A DNA stretch of 64,000 nt from Bradyrhizobium sp. CCBAU 53340 (lineage in GTDB: Bacteria > Pseudomonadota > Alphaproteobacteria > Rhizobiales > Xanthobacteraceae): NCBI RefSeq assembly GCF_015291645.1, contig NZ_CP030055.1, positions 6,386,001-6,450,000 of the forward strand. The letters run 5' to 3'. This document shows, piece after piece, positions 56,780 through 64,000 of the stretch; position 1 is the stretch's first letter; each line of letters opens with the position of its first letter. The notes under the pieces are model-generated. The model was given only the letters and a program-made list of their open reading frames with translations. It did no database searches and had not been told where the DNA came from. Both the position numbers and the translations under genes were made by a program.

Positions 56780-58157
56780 GTTTCGCCGCTTCCCGTCCTG
56801 CGATCCGCCCGAACACGCTGCCGATGGTCATGCCCATGCCGGCCGCATATCCCTTGCCCAGCACGTTGCCGGCCATGATCTCGCCGGCGGCGAACATGTT
56901 GGCGGACGGCTTGCCGTCGGCCATCAGCACCCGCGCTTCCTTGTTCACCCGCGTGCCGAGATAGGTGAAGGTGATGCCTGGCCGCACCGGATAGGCGAGA
57001 TAAGGCGGCGTCTCGATCTTGCGCGCCCAGTGGGTCTTGGGCGGCGTGATGCCTTCGGTCACGCAATCATCCAGGATCGTGTGGTCGAACGTGCCAGGCC
57101 GCACGGCGGCGTTGAACTCGGTGATGGTCTTTTCCAGCGCAGCCGGATCAAGCTCCAGCTTGCCCGCAAGCTCGGCGACCGTCTGCCCGGCAATCGGCGG
57201 GAACAGGGTCGGCATAAAGCTCGTGACCACGGTTGAATCGAAGATGATGTAGGCGATCTGGTCGGGCTGCGCCGCGACCAGCCGGCCCCAGATCGCATAG
57301 CGCTTCGGCCAGATGTCCTCGCCCTCGTCGTAGAAGCGCTGGGCGTGCTTGTTGACGACGATGCCGAACACGACAGAGTCATGACGCGTGATGATGCCGC
57401 CGTCGAACTTCGGCGCGCGGGCGTCGATCGCGACCGCGTGGCACTGGGTGGGATCGCCGACCTCCTGCACGCCCTTGTCGAGCAGCATCTTCAGGATCGA
57501 GCCGCGATTATAAGGCGTGCCGCGGATCAGGAAATTGTCGGCCGCCTCGCCCCAATATTGCTTGAGCCATTCGATGTTGGCCTCGAACCCGCCGGCCGCG
57601 GCCACCAGCGCGGTCGCGCGGATCTCGGTCTCGCCCTTGATCGGCCGCTTCAGGCGCGCGCCGAGGAACATGCCGTCCTCGATCACGAGGTCGGTGACCT
57701 CGGCATCGTATTCGACGTCGACGCCAAGTTCTTCGGCCGTGAGATAAAGCGCGTTCAGCATCGCGCGACCACCGCCGAGGAAGAACGAGTTGGTACGGCC
57801 AAGGCTCAATGTACCGCCGAGCGAGGGCTGCCAGCGCACGCCCTGCTCCACGATCCAGTTGAGGATGTCCTTGGACTCCCGGATCATATGCCGCGCAAGC
57901 ACCTCGTCTGTCTTCCCGCCGGTCACCCGCAACAAATCCTCCCAGAATTCCTCCTCGGTGTAGGGGCCGGTGAGGATCTCGGTCGCGGTGTCGTGGGCGC
58001 AACGCATGTTGCGGGTGTGGCGGGTGTTGCCACCGCGATAGAACTTTGGCGCGCCTTCGAGGACCAGCACCGAGGCGCCGCCACGCCGCGCCGAGATGGC
58101 CGCGCACAGCGCCGCGTTGCCGCCGCCGATCACCAGCACGTCGTATTTGCTGCTCAT
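56766..58157 (-). CDS. tcuA: FAD-dependent tricarballylate dehydrogenase
   Basis: 463 residues. FAD-binding LVIGGGNAALCAAISARRGG at the N-terminus, VLEGAPKFYRGGNTRHTRNMR, and the C-terminal AAGEIMAGNVLGKGYAAG are typical of the fumarate-reductase/TcuA flavoprotein family. It oxidises tricarballylate to cis-aconitate in Salmonella; related enzymes act on other dicarboxylates or steroids, so the substrate here is a best guess. An in-frame ATG at 58190 is also possible. Divergent GntR regulator. Confidence 0.88.
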   Translation of the reverse strand: MSSKYDVLVIGGGNAALCAAISARRGGASVLVLEGAPKFYRGGNTRHTRNMRCAHDTATEILTGPYTEEEFWEDLLRVTGGKTDEVLARHMIRESKDILNWIVEQGVRWQPSLGGTLSLGRTNSFFLGGGRAMLNALYLTAEELGVDVEYDAEVTDLVIEDGMFLGARLKRPIKGETEIRATALVAAAGGFEANIEWLKQYWGEAADNFLIRGTPYNRGSILKMLLDKGVQEVGDPTQCHAVAIDARAPKFDGGIITRHDSVVFGIVVNKHAQRFYDEGEDIWPKRYAIWGRLVAAQPDQIAYIIFDSTVVTSFMPTLFPPIAGQTVAELAGKLELDPAALEKTITEFNAAVRPGTFDHTILDDCVTEGITPPKTHWARKIETPPYLAYPVRPGITFTYLGTRVNKEARVLMADGKPSANMFAAGEIMAGNVLGKGYAAGMGMTIGSVFGRIAGREAAKHARN

Positions 58158-58237
58158 GCCGTCTGCCCGATGCGACGAAGTTGGAGACATTCTGCCCGCC
58201 TGCGGCCCCGGTCAACCGCGGCCGGCATTGCGTACTT

Positions 58238-58257
58238 TTGTATACAAAGATATACAA
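58238..58257. promoter_or_regulatory. GntR-type operator between tcuA and its regulator
   Basis: TTGTATACAA (58238-58247) is a perfect 10-base palindrome and, taken to TATACAA (58251-58257), forms a wider inverted repeat TTGTATA-N6-TATACAA. FCD-type GntR repressors commonly bind TGTATACA-like sites. It is located 57 bp upstream of the GntR start and 80 bp upstream of tcuA, so it can repress both. Confidence 0.7.
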
Positions 58258-58314
58258 TACCGGCGCAAGCGGCATCTCTGCATGGGCAGGATGCGGCCTG
58301 CGCTTCGAGGGACC

Positions 58315-59010
58315 ATGGCGAGGCGTCCGACAAAGACAGGCGGATCGATTGCGCGCGGGGACGGCGTGGCGCTGGGCGAAGCCGTGTTCCGCTCGCTGTG
58401 CGAGGCGCTGCAGGCCGGCAGCTACCGTGCCGGCGATCGGCTGCGCGAGGAGGAAGTGGCGCAGCGGCTGAAGGTCAGTCGCACGCCGGTGCGCGAGGCG
58501 CTGGGCCGGCTCGCGGCGCGCGGCTTCGTCGAGCCCGCTGGCGGCCGTGGGCTGGTCGTGCGCAACCTCGACATCTCAGAGGTGCTCGAGCTCTATGCGA
58601 TGCGGGAAATCATGGAAGGTGCCGCCGCGCGTCTCGCCGCCGAGCACGCCTCGGCGCCCGAGGTCGACGCACTCAGGGATATCGAGCAAGCTTTTGTCGA
58701 GGCGTCCGAGACCGATGCCGCCGAGATGGCTCGAGATAGGGCGCGGCTCAACCGCGCTTTTCACGAGGCGATCTGCCGCGCCGCGCGCAACCGCTATCTC
58801 GACAACGCTTCGCGGGAATTGCAGGACTGGATCGCCCTGCTCGGCCCGACCACCTTCACCGTAGCAGGCCGCCCCGCGACCAGCCACGATGAACACCAGG
58901 CCATCATCGAGGCGATCGCGACGCGCGACGGCGACAAGGCCGAGCAGCTCGCGCGCGGCCACATCCGCGAGGCGCTGCGCTGCCGGCTGAAACTGTTGCA
59001 GAAGCAGTGA
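58315..59010 (+). CDS. GntR-family regulator with FCD domain
   Basis: 231 residues. N-terminal winged HTH: YRAGDRLREEEVAQRLKVSRTPVREALGRLAARGFVEPAGGRG (about residues 35-80), and a C-terminal FCD effector domain with LYAMREIMEGAAARLAAEH, FHEAICRAARN and SHDEHQAIIEAI, which carry the metal-ligand His positions. Divergent from tcuAB with a palindromic operator between, so it probably represses the pair until a tricarboxylate or related ligand binds. Salmonella uses a LysR-type TcuR instead. Confidence 0.9.
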   Translation: MARRPTKTGGSIARGDGVALGEAVFRSLCEALQAGSYRAGDRLREEEVAQRLKVSRTPVREALGRLAARGFVEPAGGRGLVVRNLDISEVLELYAMREIMEGAAARLAAEHASAPEVDALRDIEQAFVEASETDAAEMARDRARLNRAFHEAICRAARNRYLDNASRELQDWIALLGPTTFTVAGRPATSHDEHQAIIEAIATRDGDKAEQLARGHIREALRCRLKLLQKQ

Positions 59011-59047
59011 AGGTTGTCTGCGGTACACAATGATGTACGAACGTGCT

Positions 59048-59572
59048 CTACGCAGAATACGGTATGTCCTGAGGGTCTTCGAGTTCTCTGATTTCCAAGG
59101 TAAGATTGATTCCGGCCAGCGCCGCCTTCTGGTGAATTTCCGTCAGTTTTGCGTCTTGCATTGTAATGAGGTCCCTCGCTGCTTTGCGAAGATCCGAGTC
59201 ACCGATTGAGCCGATATTCTTTCGCCACTCACTGTCGACGGTGATTACCGTTGTTTGCGTGGTCGCAGACAGCATGTTCAGGTCGGCAGCCCGCTTTTCG
59301 AATTTGAACGCTGCTTCAATGCCAATGGCGGCGGTCGTTACGATGCCAAGCGCCGTAAAGATCAACAGGGCCGGAGTGAAGTCGGCTCCATAGACTTTGT
59401 CAGCAACACCTTTGGCAGTTGTTATCGCGGACAAGAGAATCGTTATCACTCGAAGGTAGTTCGATATTCGTTGCAGACGAAATGCATGCGCGCCCAGCAA
59501 CGTAACCAATTGCCTCAGTTCTCGTTGGCGGTCGTTGATCCCGTTCTGAAGCGAACTCATCAAGTGATTCAT
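59048..59572 (-). CDS. SLATT-like two-transmembrane protein
   Basis: 174 residues. Two membrane helices (about 41-62 and 67-90) are closely spaced and followed by FKFEKRAADLNMLSATTQTTVI, a long helix, and a hydrophilic C-terminus. This layout matches the SLATT/DUF4231-type two-TM effector proteins associated with nucleotide-sensing defence systems. The base composition is visibly more AT-rich than the flanking genes, suggesting later arrival. GGAG seven bases before ATG supports the start. No SMODS, SLOG or other defence partner is adjacent, so function is open. Confidence 0.65.
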   Translation of the reverse strand: MNHLMSSLQNGINDRQRELRQLVTLLGAHAFRLQRISNYLRVITILLSAITTAKGVADKVYGADFTPALLIFTALGIVTTAAIGIEAAFKFEKRAADLNMLSATTQTTVITVDSEWRKNIGSIGDSDLRKAARDLITMQDAKLTEIHQKAALAGINLTLEIRELEDPQDIPYSA

Positions 59573-59639
59573 TTTGCTCTCCGGAAGACAAATAGGCCTT
59601 TCTCAAAGGTAGATATTTTCTCAAGATTCAATTTTTGCG

Positions 59640-60518
59640 TCAAACTGTCTTCCGGTCGATCAGCCTCGCGATAACCGGGAAATACGCATCGCCCATGCCG
59701 CCTTCAATCGCCTCCTCGAAGATCGTACGAATCAGCGCGGCTCCGCGCATGTTGACGCCGGTCTGGCTGCCGAGTTCGAGCGCGTAGTTCAGATCCTTCA
59801 GCGCATATTCGGTCGAGAAGGCGCGCAATGGAAACTCGTTCGGAACGATGGCTTTCATGCCATGGTTACGTAGCGCAAAGCTGTCGGCCGAACCTTTCGA
59901 CAGGGTCTCCAACAACAGCTTTGGCTCGACGCCGCTGCGCCTCGCGACCGCGACGGCCTCCGCCAGCGCATTCACCGTCTCGAACAGCACCATGTTGTTG
60001 AGGATTTTTGTGATCTGGCCGGCGCCGGTGCCGCCGCACAGGGTGACGTCGGTGGCGAAATGCCGGATCAGCGGCTCGACTTGCGAAAACTGCTCGGACG
60101 TTGCGCCGACCATCACGCTGAGCGTGCCGTCCTGCGCGGCCTGACGCGTGCGCGCGATGGGGGCGTCGATCCAGAGCGCGCCCTTCTCGGCGAGTTGGCG
60201 CGCAAATTCGCGCGTCATGCTGACCTCGGAGGTCCCGAGATCGACGATCGTCCGGCCACGCCGGACCGCCGGCAGAATGCCGCCCTCGAAGGCGGACAGC
60301 ACGTGCTTCGCGCTGGGCAGACAGAGGAAGGTGACGTCGCTACCGGCGACAACATCAGCCACCGATTTTGCCGCGCTTGCGCCATCCGCCACGATCCGCG
60401 CGAGCGGCTCCGCGGCGAGGTCGAAGACCAACAGCTTGCGCCCGCTCTTGCGCAGCAAATTCCGGCAGATGGGCTCGCCCATGACACCGAGACCGATGAA
60501 CCCGATTGCGTCAGTCAT
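59640..60518 (-). CDS. Beta-hydroxyacid dehydrogenase (3-hydroxyisobutyrate dehydrogenase family)
   Basis: 292 residues. NAD(P)-binding FIGLGVMGEPICRNLL at the N-terminus, GALWIDAPIARTRQAAQDGTL (substrate-binding segment), catalytic Lys in GGTGAGQITKILNNM, and the helical C-terminal half. The family includes tartronate semialdehyde reductase, 3-hydroxyisobutyrate dehydrogenase and 6-phosphogluconate-like enzymes; substrate not determined. Single leftward gene. Confidence 0.92.
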   Translation of the reverse strand: MTDAIGFIGLGVMGEPICRNLLRKSGRKLLVFDLAAEPLARIVADGASAAKSVADVVAGSDVTFLCLPSAKHVLSAFEGGILPAVRRGRTIVDLGTSEVSMTREFARQLAEKGALWIDAPIARTRQAAQDGTLSVMVGATSEQFSQVEPLIRHFATDVTLCGGTGAGQITKILNNMVLFETVNALAEAVAVARRSGVEPKLLLETLSKGSADSFALRNHGMKAIVPNEFPLRAFSTEYALKDLNYALELGSQTGVNMRGAALIRTIFEEAIEGGMGDAYFPVIARLIDRKTV

Positions 60519-60643
60519 GCAGGCGCCCTCCCCGACGTCACGCGTCGCTGTTGTGTTTGGGCAAGCAATAGCCGTCGGGAGCGTCGACAGCCAGCGACGC
60601 TGCGTAGACCAGCCTTGCGGCCCACGCCGGTGTGGCGATCACT

Positions 60644-61117
60644 TCAGGCGAGTACGTCCGCTGCGATCGCCTTCACGACATCCCGCACATCAGTCGGTTT
60701 CATCCGCACCTGCAGGCCGCGCTGGCCGCCGTTGAGATAGACCAGCTCATGCGCGAGTGCGCTCTGCTCGATCACGGTGGTGACCTGCTTGCGCTGCCCG
60801 AACGGGCTGATGCCGCCGACCTTATAGCCGGTGACGCGCTCGGCCTCGGGCGGCTTCATCATCTGCGCCGACTTTCCGCGCGCTGCGGCGGCGAGCTTCT
60901 TCATCGAGACTTCCTGATCGGACGGAACGATCACGCAGACCGGCTTGCCGTCCACCAGCGCCATCAGCGTCTTCAGCACGCGCGCGGGATCTTCGCCGAG
61001 CGCAGCCGCCGCCTGCAGCCCGATGCTCTCGGCGTCAGGATCGTAGTCGTAAGAATGGACGGTGAAGGCAACGCCAGCGGCGGAGAGTGCGCGGGTGGCC
61101 GGGGTGACTTTCGACAT
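60644..61117 (-). CDS. ybaK: Cys-tRNA(Pro)/Cys-tRNA(Cys) deacylase YbaK
   Basis: 157 residues, typical YbaK/EbsC length. The fold shows VCVIVPSDQEVSMKKLAAAARGKSAQMM with the conserved Lys near the active site, GYKVGGISPFGQ, and YLNGGQRGLQVRM. It removes Cys mischarged onto tRNA(Pro), acting in trans with ProRS. Single gene, unconnected to neighbours. Confidence 0.93.
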   Translation of the reverse strand: MSKVTPATRALSAAGVAFTVHSYDYDPDAESIGLQAAAALGEDPARVLKTLMALVDGKPVCVIVPSDQEVSMKKLAAAARGKSAQMMKPPEAERVTGYKVGGISPFGQRKQVTTVIEQSALAHELVYLNGGQRGLQVRMKPTDVRDVVKAIAADVLA

Positions 61118-61244
61118 GCGTCATGTTTACCACCATCAGCGCGGGCGGCGAAGCCGGGCGCTATTGATGATCATGCCCTTATACAGGTGTTTTGCCCGAC
61201 GCCACAAGCAATTTTCGGAAATACCGAAAGTTACTCGCGCTTTT

Positions 61245-61273
61245 CAACCCCATTTCTACTGTGCATGGGGTTG
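61245..61273. repeat. Perfect inverted repeat with T-run, dispersed-repeat type
   Basis: CAACCCCAT (61245-61253) and ATGGGGTTG (61265-61273) are perfect 9-base arms around an 11-base loop TTCTACTGTGC, followed by TTTT on the plus strand. It lies just after the formate dehydrogenase stop codon. I recall near-identical blocks in many Bradyrhizobium intergenic regions. It may end transcription; on the minus strand (the gene direction) it is followed by AAAA, so as an intrinsic terminator it suits the plus strand better. Confidence 0.55.
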
Positions 61274-61287
61274 TTTTGCGCGGATTG

Positions 61288-64000
61288 CTACTCCGCTGCG
61301 TCCCGCATCTCCGCCCGTTCTGCGCGCGCCGCGCAGAACTTGAACTCCGGGATCTTGCCGAATGGATCGAGCGCCGGGTTGGTCAGCAGGTTCGCGGCCG
61401 CCTCCGCGTAGCAGAACGGCATGAACACCATGTTCTCCGGTACGTCGCGATCCGACCGCACCTTGACCTCGACCGCACCGCGGCGGGTCTCCAGGCGGAT
61501 GAAATCGCCGGGCACGAGCTGCTTCTTGCGCATGTCCTTTGGCGACATGAACGCAACCGCCTCCGGCTCGATCTGGTCGAGCACCTGGGCCCGGCGGGTC
61601 ATCGAGCCGGTGTGCCAGTGCTCCAGCACGCGGCCGGTCGATAGCACCATCGGGTATTCATCGTCCGGCAGTTCGTCCGGCGGAACGACCTTGGCCGGCA
61701 CGATCTTGCCGCGGCCGCTCGCAGTCGGGAAGCCCGTGGTGAAGATGATCTCGTTGCCGGGCTTGTTCGGATCATCGGCCGGATAGGTGACGGCGCCTTC
61801 GCGCACCAGCCGCTCCCAGCTGATGTTCTTCAGCGAGGGCATCAACTCCGCCATCTCGGTGTAGACCTCGCCCGGGCCGGAATAATTCCACGGCAGGCCC
61901 ATGCGCTTGCCGATCTCCTGGATGATCCAGAGATCCTGCCGCGCATCGCCCGGCGGCTTGATGACCTGGCGCGCCAGCTGCACGCGGCGATCGGTGTTGG
62001 TGAAGGAGCCGTCCTTCTCGGCAAAGGCCGAGGCCGGCAGGATGACGTCGGCGTGGAACGCGGTCTCGGTGACGAAGAGATCCTGCACCACCATGTGATC
62101 GAGCATCGCGAGCGCCTGGCGCGCATGCTGCAAGTCAGGGTCGGACATCGCGGGGTTCTCGCCCTCGATATACATGCCCTTGATCTCGCCGGCGTGGATC
62201 GCGTTCATGATCTCGACCACGGTCAGGCCGCGGACGGGATCGAGATCCTGCTGCCAGAGCTTTTCGAAACTGCCGCGCAGATCGTCGCGGCCGACCGGCT
62301 GATAGTCCGGCAGGAACATCGGGATCAGGCCGGCGTCGGATGCGCCCTGCACGTTGTTCTGGCCGCGCAGCGGATGCAGGCCGGTGCCGGGACGGCCGAC
62401 CTGGCCGGTGATCAGCGCCAGCGCGATCAGGCAGCGCGCGTTGTCGGTGCCGTGAACGTGCTGGCTGATGCCCATGCCCCAGAAGATGATCGAGGACTTG
62501 GCACGCGCGTAGGTTCGCGCCACCTCGCGCAGCGTCTGCGCCGGGATGCCGCAGATCGCCTCCATCTTCTCCGGCGTGAATTCCTTGATCTTCTCCTTGA
62601 GGTCCTCGAACCCCTCGGTGTAACCGGCGATGTACTGATCGTCGGTCAGGCCTTCGGTGATGATCGTGTTGATCATCGCGTTCAGCATGGCAACGTCCGA
62701 GCCCGGCTTGAACTGCAGATGCTTGGTCGCATGACGCGACAGCGACTGCCGGCGCGGATCCATCACGAACAGCTTGGCACCGTTCTGCTTGACCGCGTTT
62801 TTGATGAAGGTCGCAGCGACCGGATGGTTGACCGTCGGATTAGCGCCGATCACCCAGATCACTTCCGCATCCATCGCGGCGGAGAACGGCGCCGACACGG
62901 CGCCCGAGCTCAGCCCTTCGAACAGCGCCGCAACCGACGAGGCGTGGCATAGCCGGGTGCAGTGATCGACATTGTTCGAGCCAAAACCGGTGCGCACCAG
63001 CTTCTGGAACAGATAGGCCTCCTCATTCGAGCCCTTGGCCGAACCGAAACCGGCCAGCGCCTTGACGCCCTTTTCATCGCGGATCTTGACGAGGCCCTTG
63101 GCGGCGATGTCGAGCGCTTCGTCCCAGCTCGCCTCGCGGAAATGCGTGAAGGGATTGGCGGGATCGACCTGGTCGTTGGCATCCTTCTTCGCGTTCGGCA
63201 GCCGCACCAGCGGTTTGGTCAGGCGATGCGGATGGTGGACGTAATCGAAACCGAAGCGGCCCTTGACGCAGAGACGATTGTGATTGGCGGGGCCGTCGCG
63301 GCCCTCGGCGTAGATCACCTTCTCGTCCTTGACCTCATAGGTCACCTGGCAGCCGACGCCGCAGAACGGGCAGAGCGAGTCCACCTTCTTGTCGGCATAG
63401 GTGACGCGGGTCTGCTTGTCGTCGAGCATCACGGCCGGCATCAAGGCGCCGGTCGGGCAGGCCTGCACGCATTCGCCGCAGGCGACGCACGTCGACTCGC
63501 CCATGGGATCGTCGAAGTCGAACACGATTTTGGAATCGTGATTACGATAAGCCATGCCGATGACGTCGTTGACCTGGACCTCGCGGCAAGCGCGCACGCA
63601 GAGGCCGCACTGGATGCAGGCATCGAGATTGACACGCATTGCCGGATGGCTGGCGTCGGTCTCCCAGCGCTCGGCGGCAGGGAAACGGCTCTCGGTGACG
63701 CCGGTGGTCTCGGCCCAGTGCCAGAACTTCGAATCCGGATCGTGGCTGGTCTCGCGCGCCGGCTGGTCGGCGACCAAGAGCTCCATCACCATCTTCTGCG
63801 CAGCAGTCGCGCGCGCGGATTCGGTCTTCACCTTCATGCCGACCGACGGCGTGCGCTTGCAGGAGGCGGCGAGCACGCGCTCGCCCTCGATCTCGACCAT
63901 GCAGGCGCGGCAATTGCCGTCCGGGCGATAGTCGGGCGCGGGCGAATAGCACAGGTGCGGGATGTCGCGGCCTTGGCGTTTGGCAACCTGCCAGATCGTC
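61288..64000 (-). CDS. fdhA: Formate dehydrogenase alpha subunit (partial, 5' end off window)
   Basis: The frame stays open to the window's right edge, so the gene begins beyond 64000. The N-terminal 2Fe-2S domain is partly visible (LCYSPAPDYRPDGNCRACMVEIEG...LAASCKR), then a ferredoxin domain with CIQCGLCVRAC and CVACGECVQACPTGAL, a Mo-bis-MGD Fe-S domain with CPFCGVGCQVTYEV, and the molybdopterin body. The active-site Cys is in TRLCHASSVAAL, in place of selenocysteine. It matches the large subunit of NAD-type formate dehydrogenases (FdsA/FdhF). No fdsD or fdhD lies downstream; other subunits would be upstream, off the window. Confidence 0.95.
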   Translation of the reverse strand, partial: TIWQVAKRQGRDIPHLCYSPAPDYRPDGNCRACMVEIEGERVLAASCKRTPSVGMKVKTESARATAAQKMVMELLVADQPARETSHDPDSKFWHWAETTGVTESRFPAAERWETDASHPAMRVNLDACIQCGLCVRACREVQVNDVIGMAYRNHDSKIVFDFDDPMGESTCVACGECVQACPTGALMPAVMLDDKQTRVTYADKKVDSLCPFCGVGCQVTYEVKDEKVIYAEGRDGPANHNRLCVKGRFGFDYVHHPHRLTKPLVRLPNAKKDANDQVDPANPFTHFREASWDEALDIAAKGLVKIRDEKGVKALAGFGSAKGSNEEAYLFQKLVRTGFGSNNVDHCTRLCHASSVAALFEGLSSGAVSAPFSAAMDAEVIWVIGANPTVNHPVAATFIKNAVKQNGAKLFVMDPRRQSLSRHATKHLQFKPGSDVAMLNAMINTIITEGLTDDQYIAGYTEGFEDLKEKIKEFTPEKMEAICGIPAQTLREVARTYARAKSSIIFWGMGISQHVHGTDNARCLIALALITGQVGRPGTGLHPLRGQNNVQGASDAGLIPMFLPDYQPVGRDDLRGSFEKLWQQDLDPVRGLTVVEIMNAIHAGEIKGMYIEGENPAMSDPDLQHARQALAMLDHMVVQDLFVTETAFHADVILPASAFAEKDGSFTNTDRRVQLARQVIKPPGDARQDLWIIQEIGKRMGLPWNYSGPGEVYTEMAELMPSLKNISWERLVREGAVTYPADDPNKPGNEIIFTTGFPTASGRGKIVPAKVVPPDELPDDEYPMVLSTGRVLEHWHTGSMTRRAQVLDQIEPEAVAFMSPKDMRKKQLVPGDFIRLETRRGAVEVKVRSDRDVPENMVFMPFCYAEAAANLLTNPALDPFGKIPEFKFCAARAERAEMRDAAE

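Overview
The window looks like chromosomal DNA of a Bradyrhizobium-type alphaproteobacterium (Nitrobacteraceae). This is inferred from the high GC content, the rhizobial gene families, and short interspersed palindromic repeats that I know from such genomes. No phage, IS element, CRISPR array, tRNA or rRNA was recognised, so most of it reads as ordinary backbone with a few accessory patches.

Layout. 0.2-13.1 kb is a surface-polysaccharide region: a membrane O-acyltransferase, two glycosyltransferases and a methyltransferase, a secreted clan GH-A glycosidase-like protein, a polyprenyl-phosphate sugar-1-phosphate transferase, a PPP-family phosphatase, and the four dTDP-L-rhamnose genes arranged as two divergent pairs (rfbDC and rfbAB). 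13.1-16.9 kb is gene-poor and holds small membrane or DNA-binding proteins, a VanZ-like protein and a GrlR-like protein. 17.0-30.2 kb is a complete leftward chemotaxis operon: STAS protein, cheY, cheA, cheW, two MCPs, cheW, a third MCP, cheR, cheB and a soluble MCP-like protein. Several of its junctions are start/stop overlaps. It is followed by a divergent REC-HD-GYP gene, a secreted protein and a CHASE2 nucleotide cyclase, so 17-35 kb is largely signalling.

34.8-44.8 kb carries aromatic catabolism: pobA with a divergent AraC regulator, and pcaHG with a divergent LysR regulator. Together they convert 4-hydroxybenzoate to protocatechuate and then to beta-carboxymuconate; the later pca genes are not here. 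Between them lie a stand-alone divergent EF-Tu paralogue with a strongly foldable leader, a divergent pair of DJ-1-superfamily genes (one a GlxA-type regulator), a NYN-domain protein and a decayed remnant of a second pcaG. 44.9-55.5 kb has an outer-membrane protein, pncB, a GGDEF protein, a TetR regulator sharing a double palindromic operator with a small unknown gene, a three-domain lysophospholipid acyltransferase/acyl-ACP synthetase, a lipase-like hydrolase and a secreted protein. 55.7-59.0 kb is a tricarballylate-type utilisation locus (tcuB, tcuA and a divergent GntR regulator with a TTGTATACAA operator). 59.0-64 kb holds an isolated, AT-richer SLATT-like two-TM gene, a beta-hydroxyacid dehydrogenase, ybaK and the 3' part of a formate dehydrogenase alpha gene that runs off the window.

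The most unusual items are the EF-Tu paralogue with an altered switch I and structured leader, the tandem MCPs carrying 0, 1 and 2 copies of an extra HAMP-like module, the internally deleted pcaG relic, the orphan SLATT-like gene, and the TetR/small-gene/aas locus. No fully new multi-gene system could be demonstrated by reading alone.
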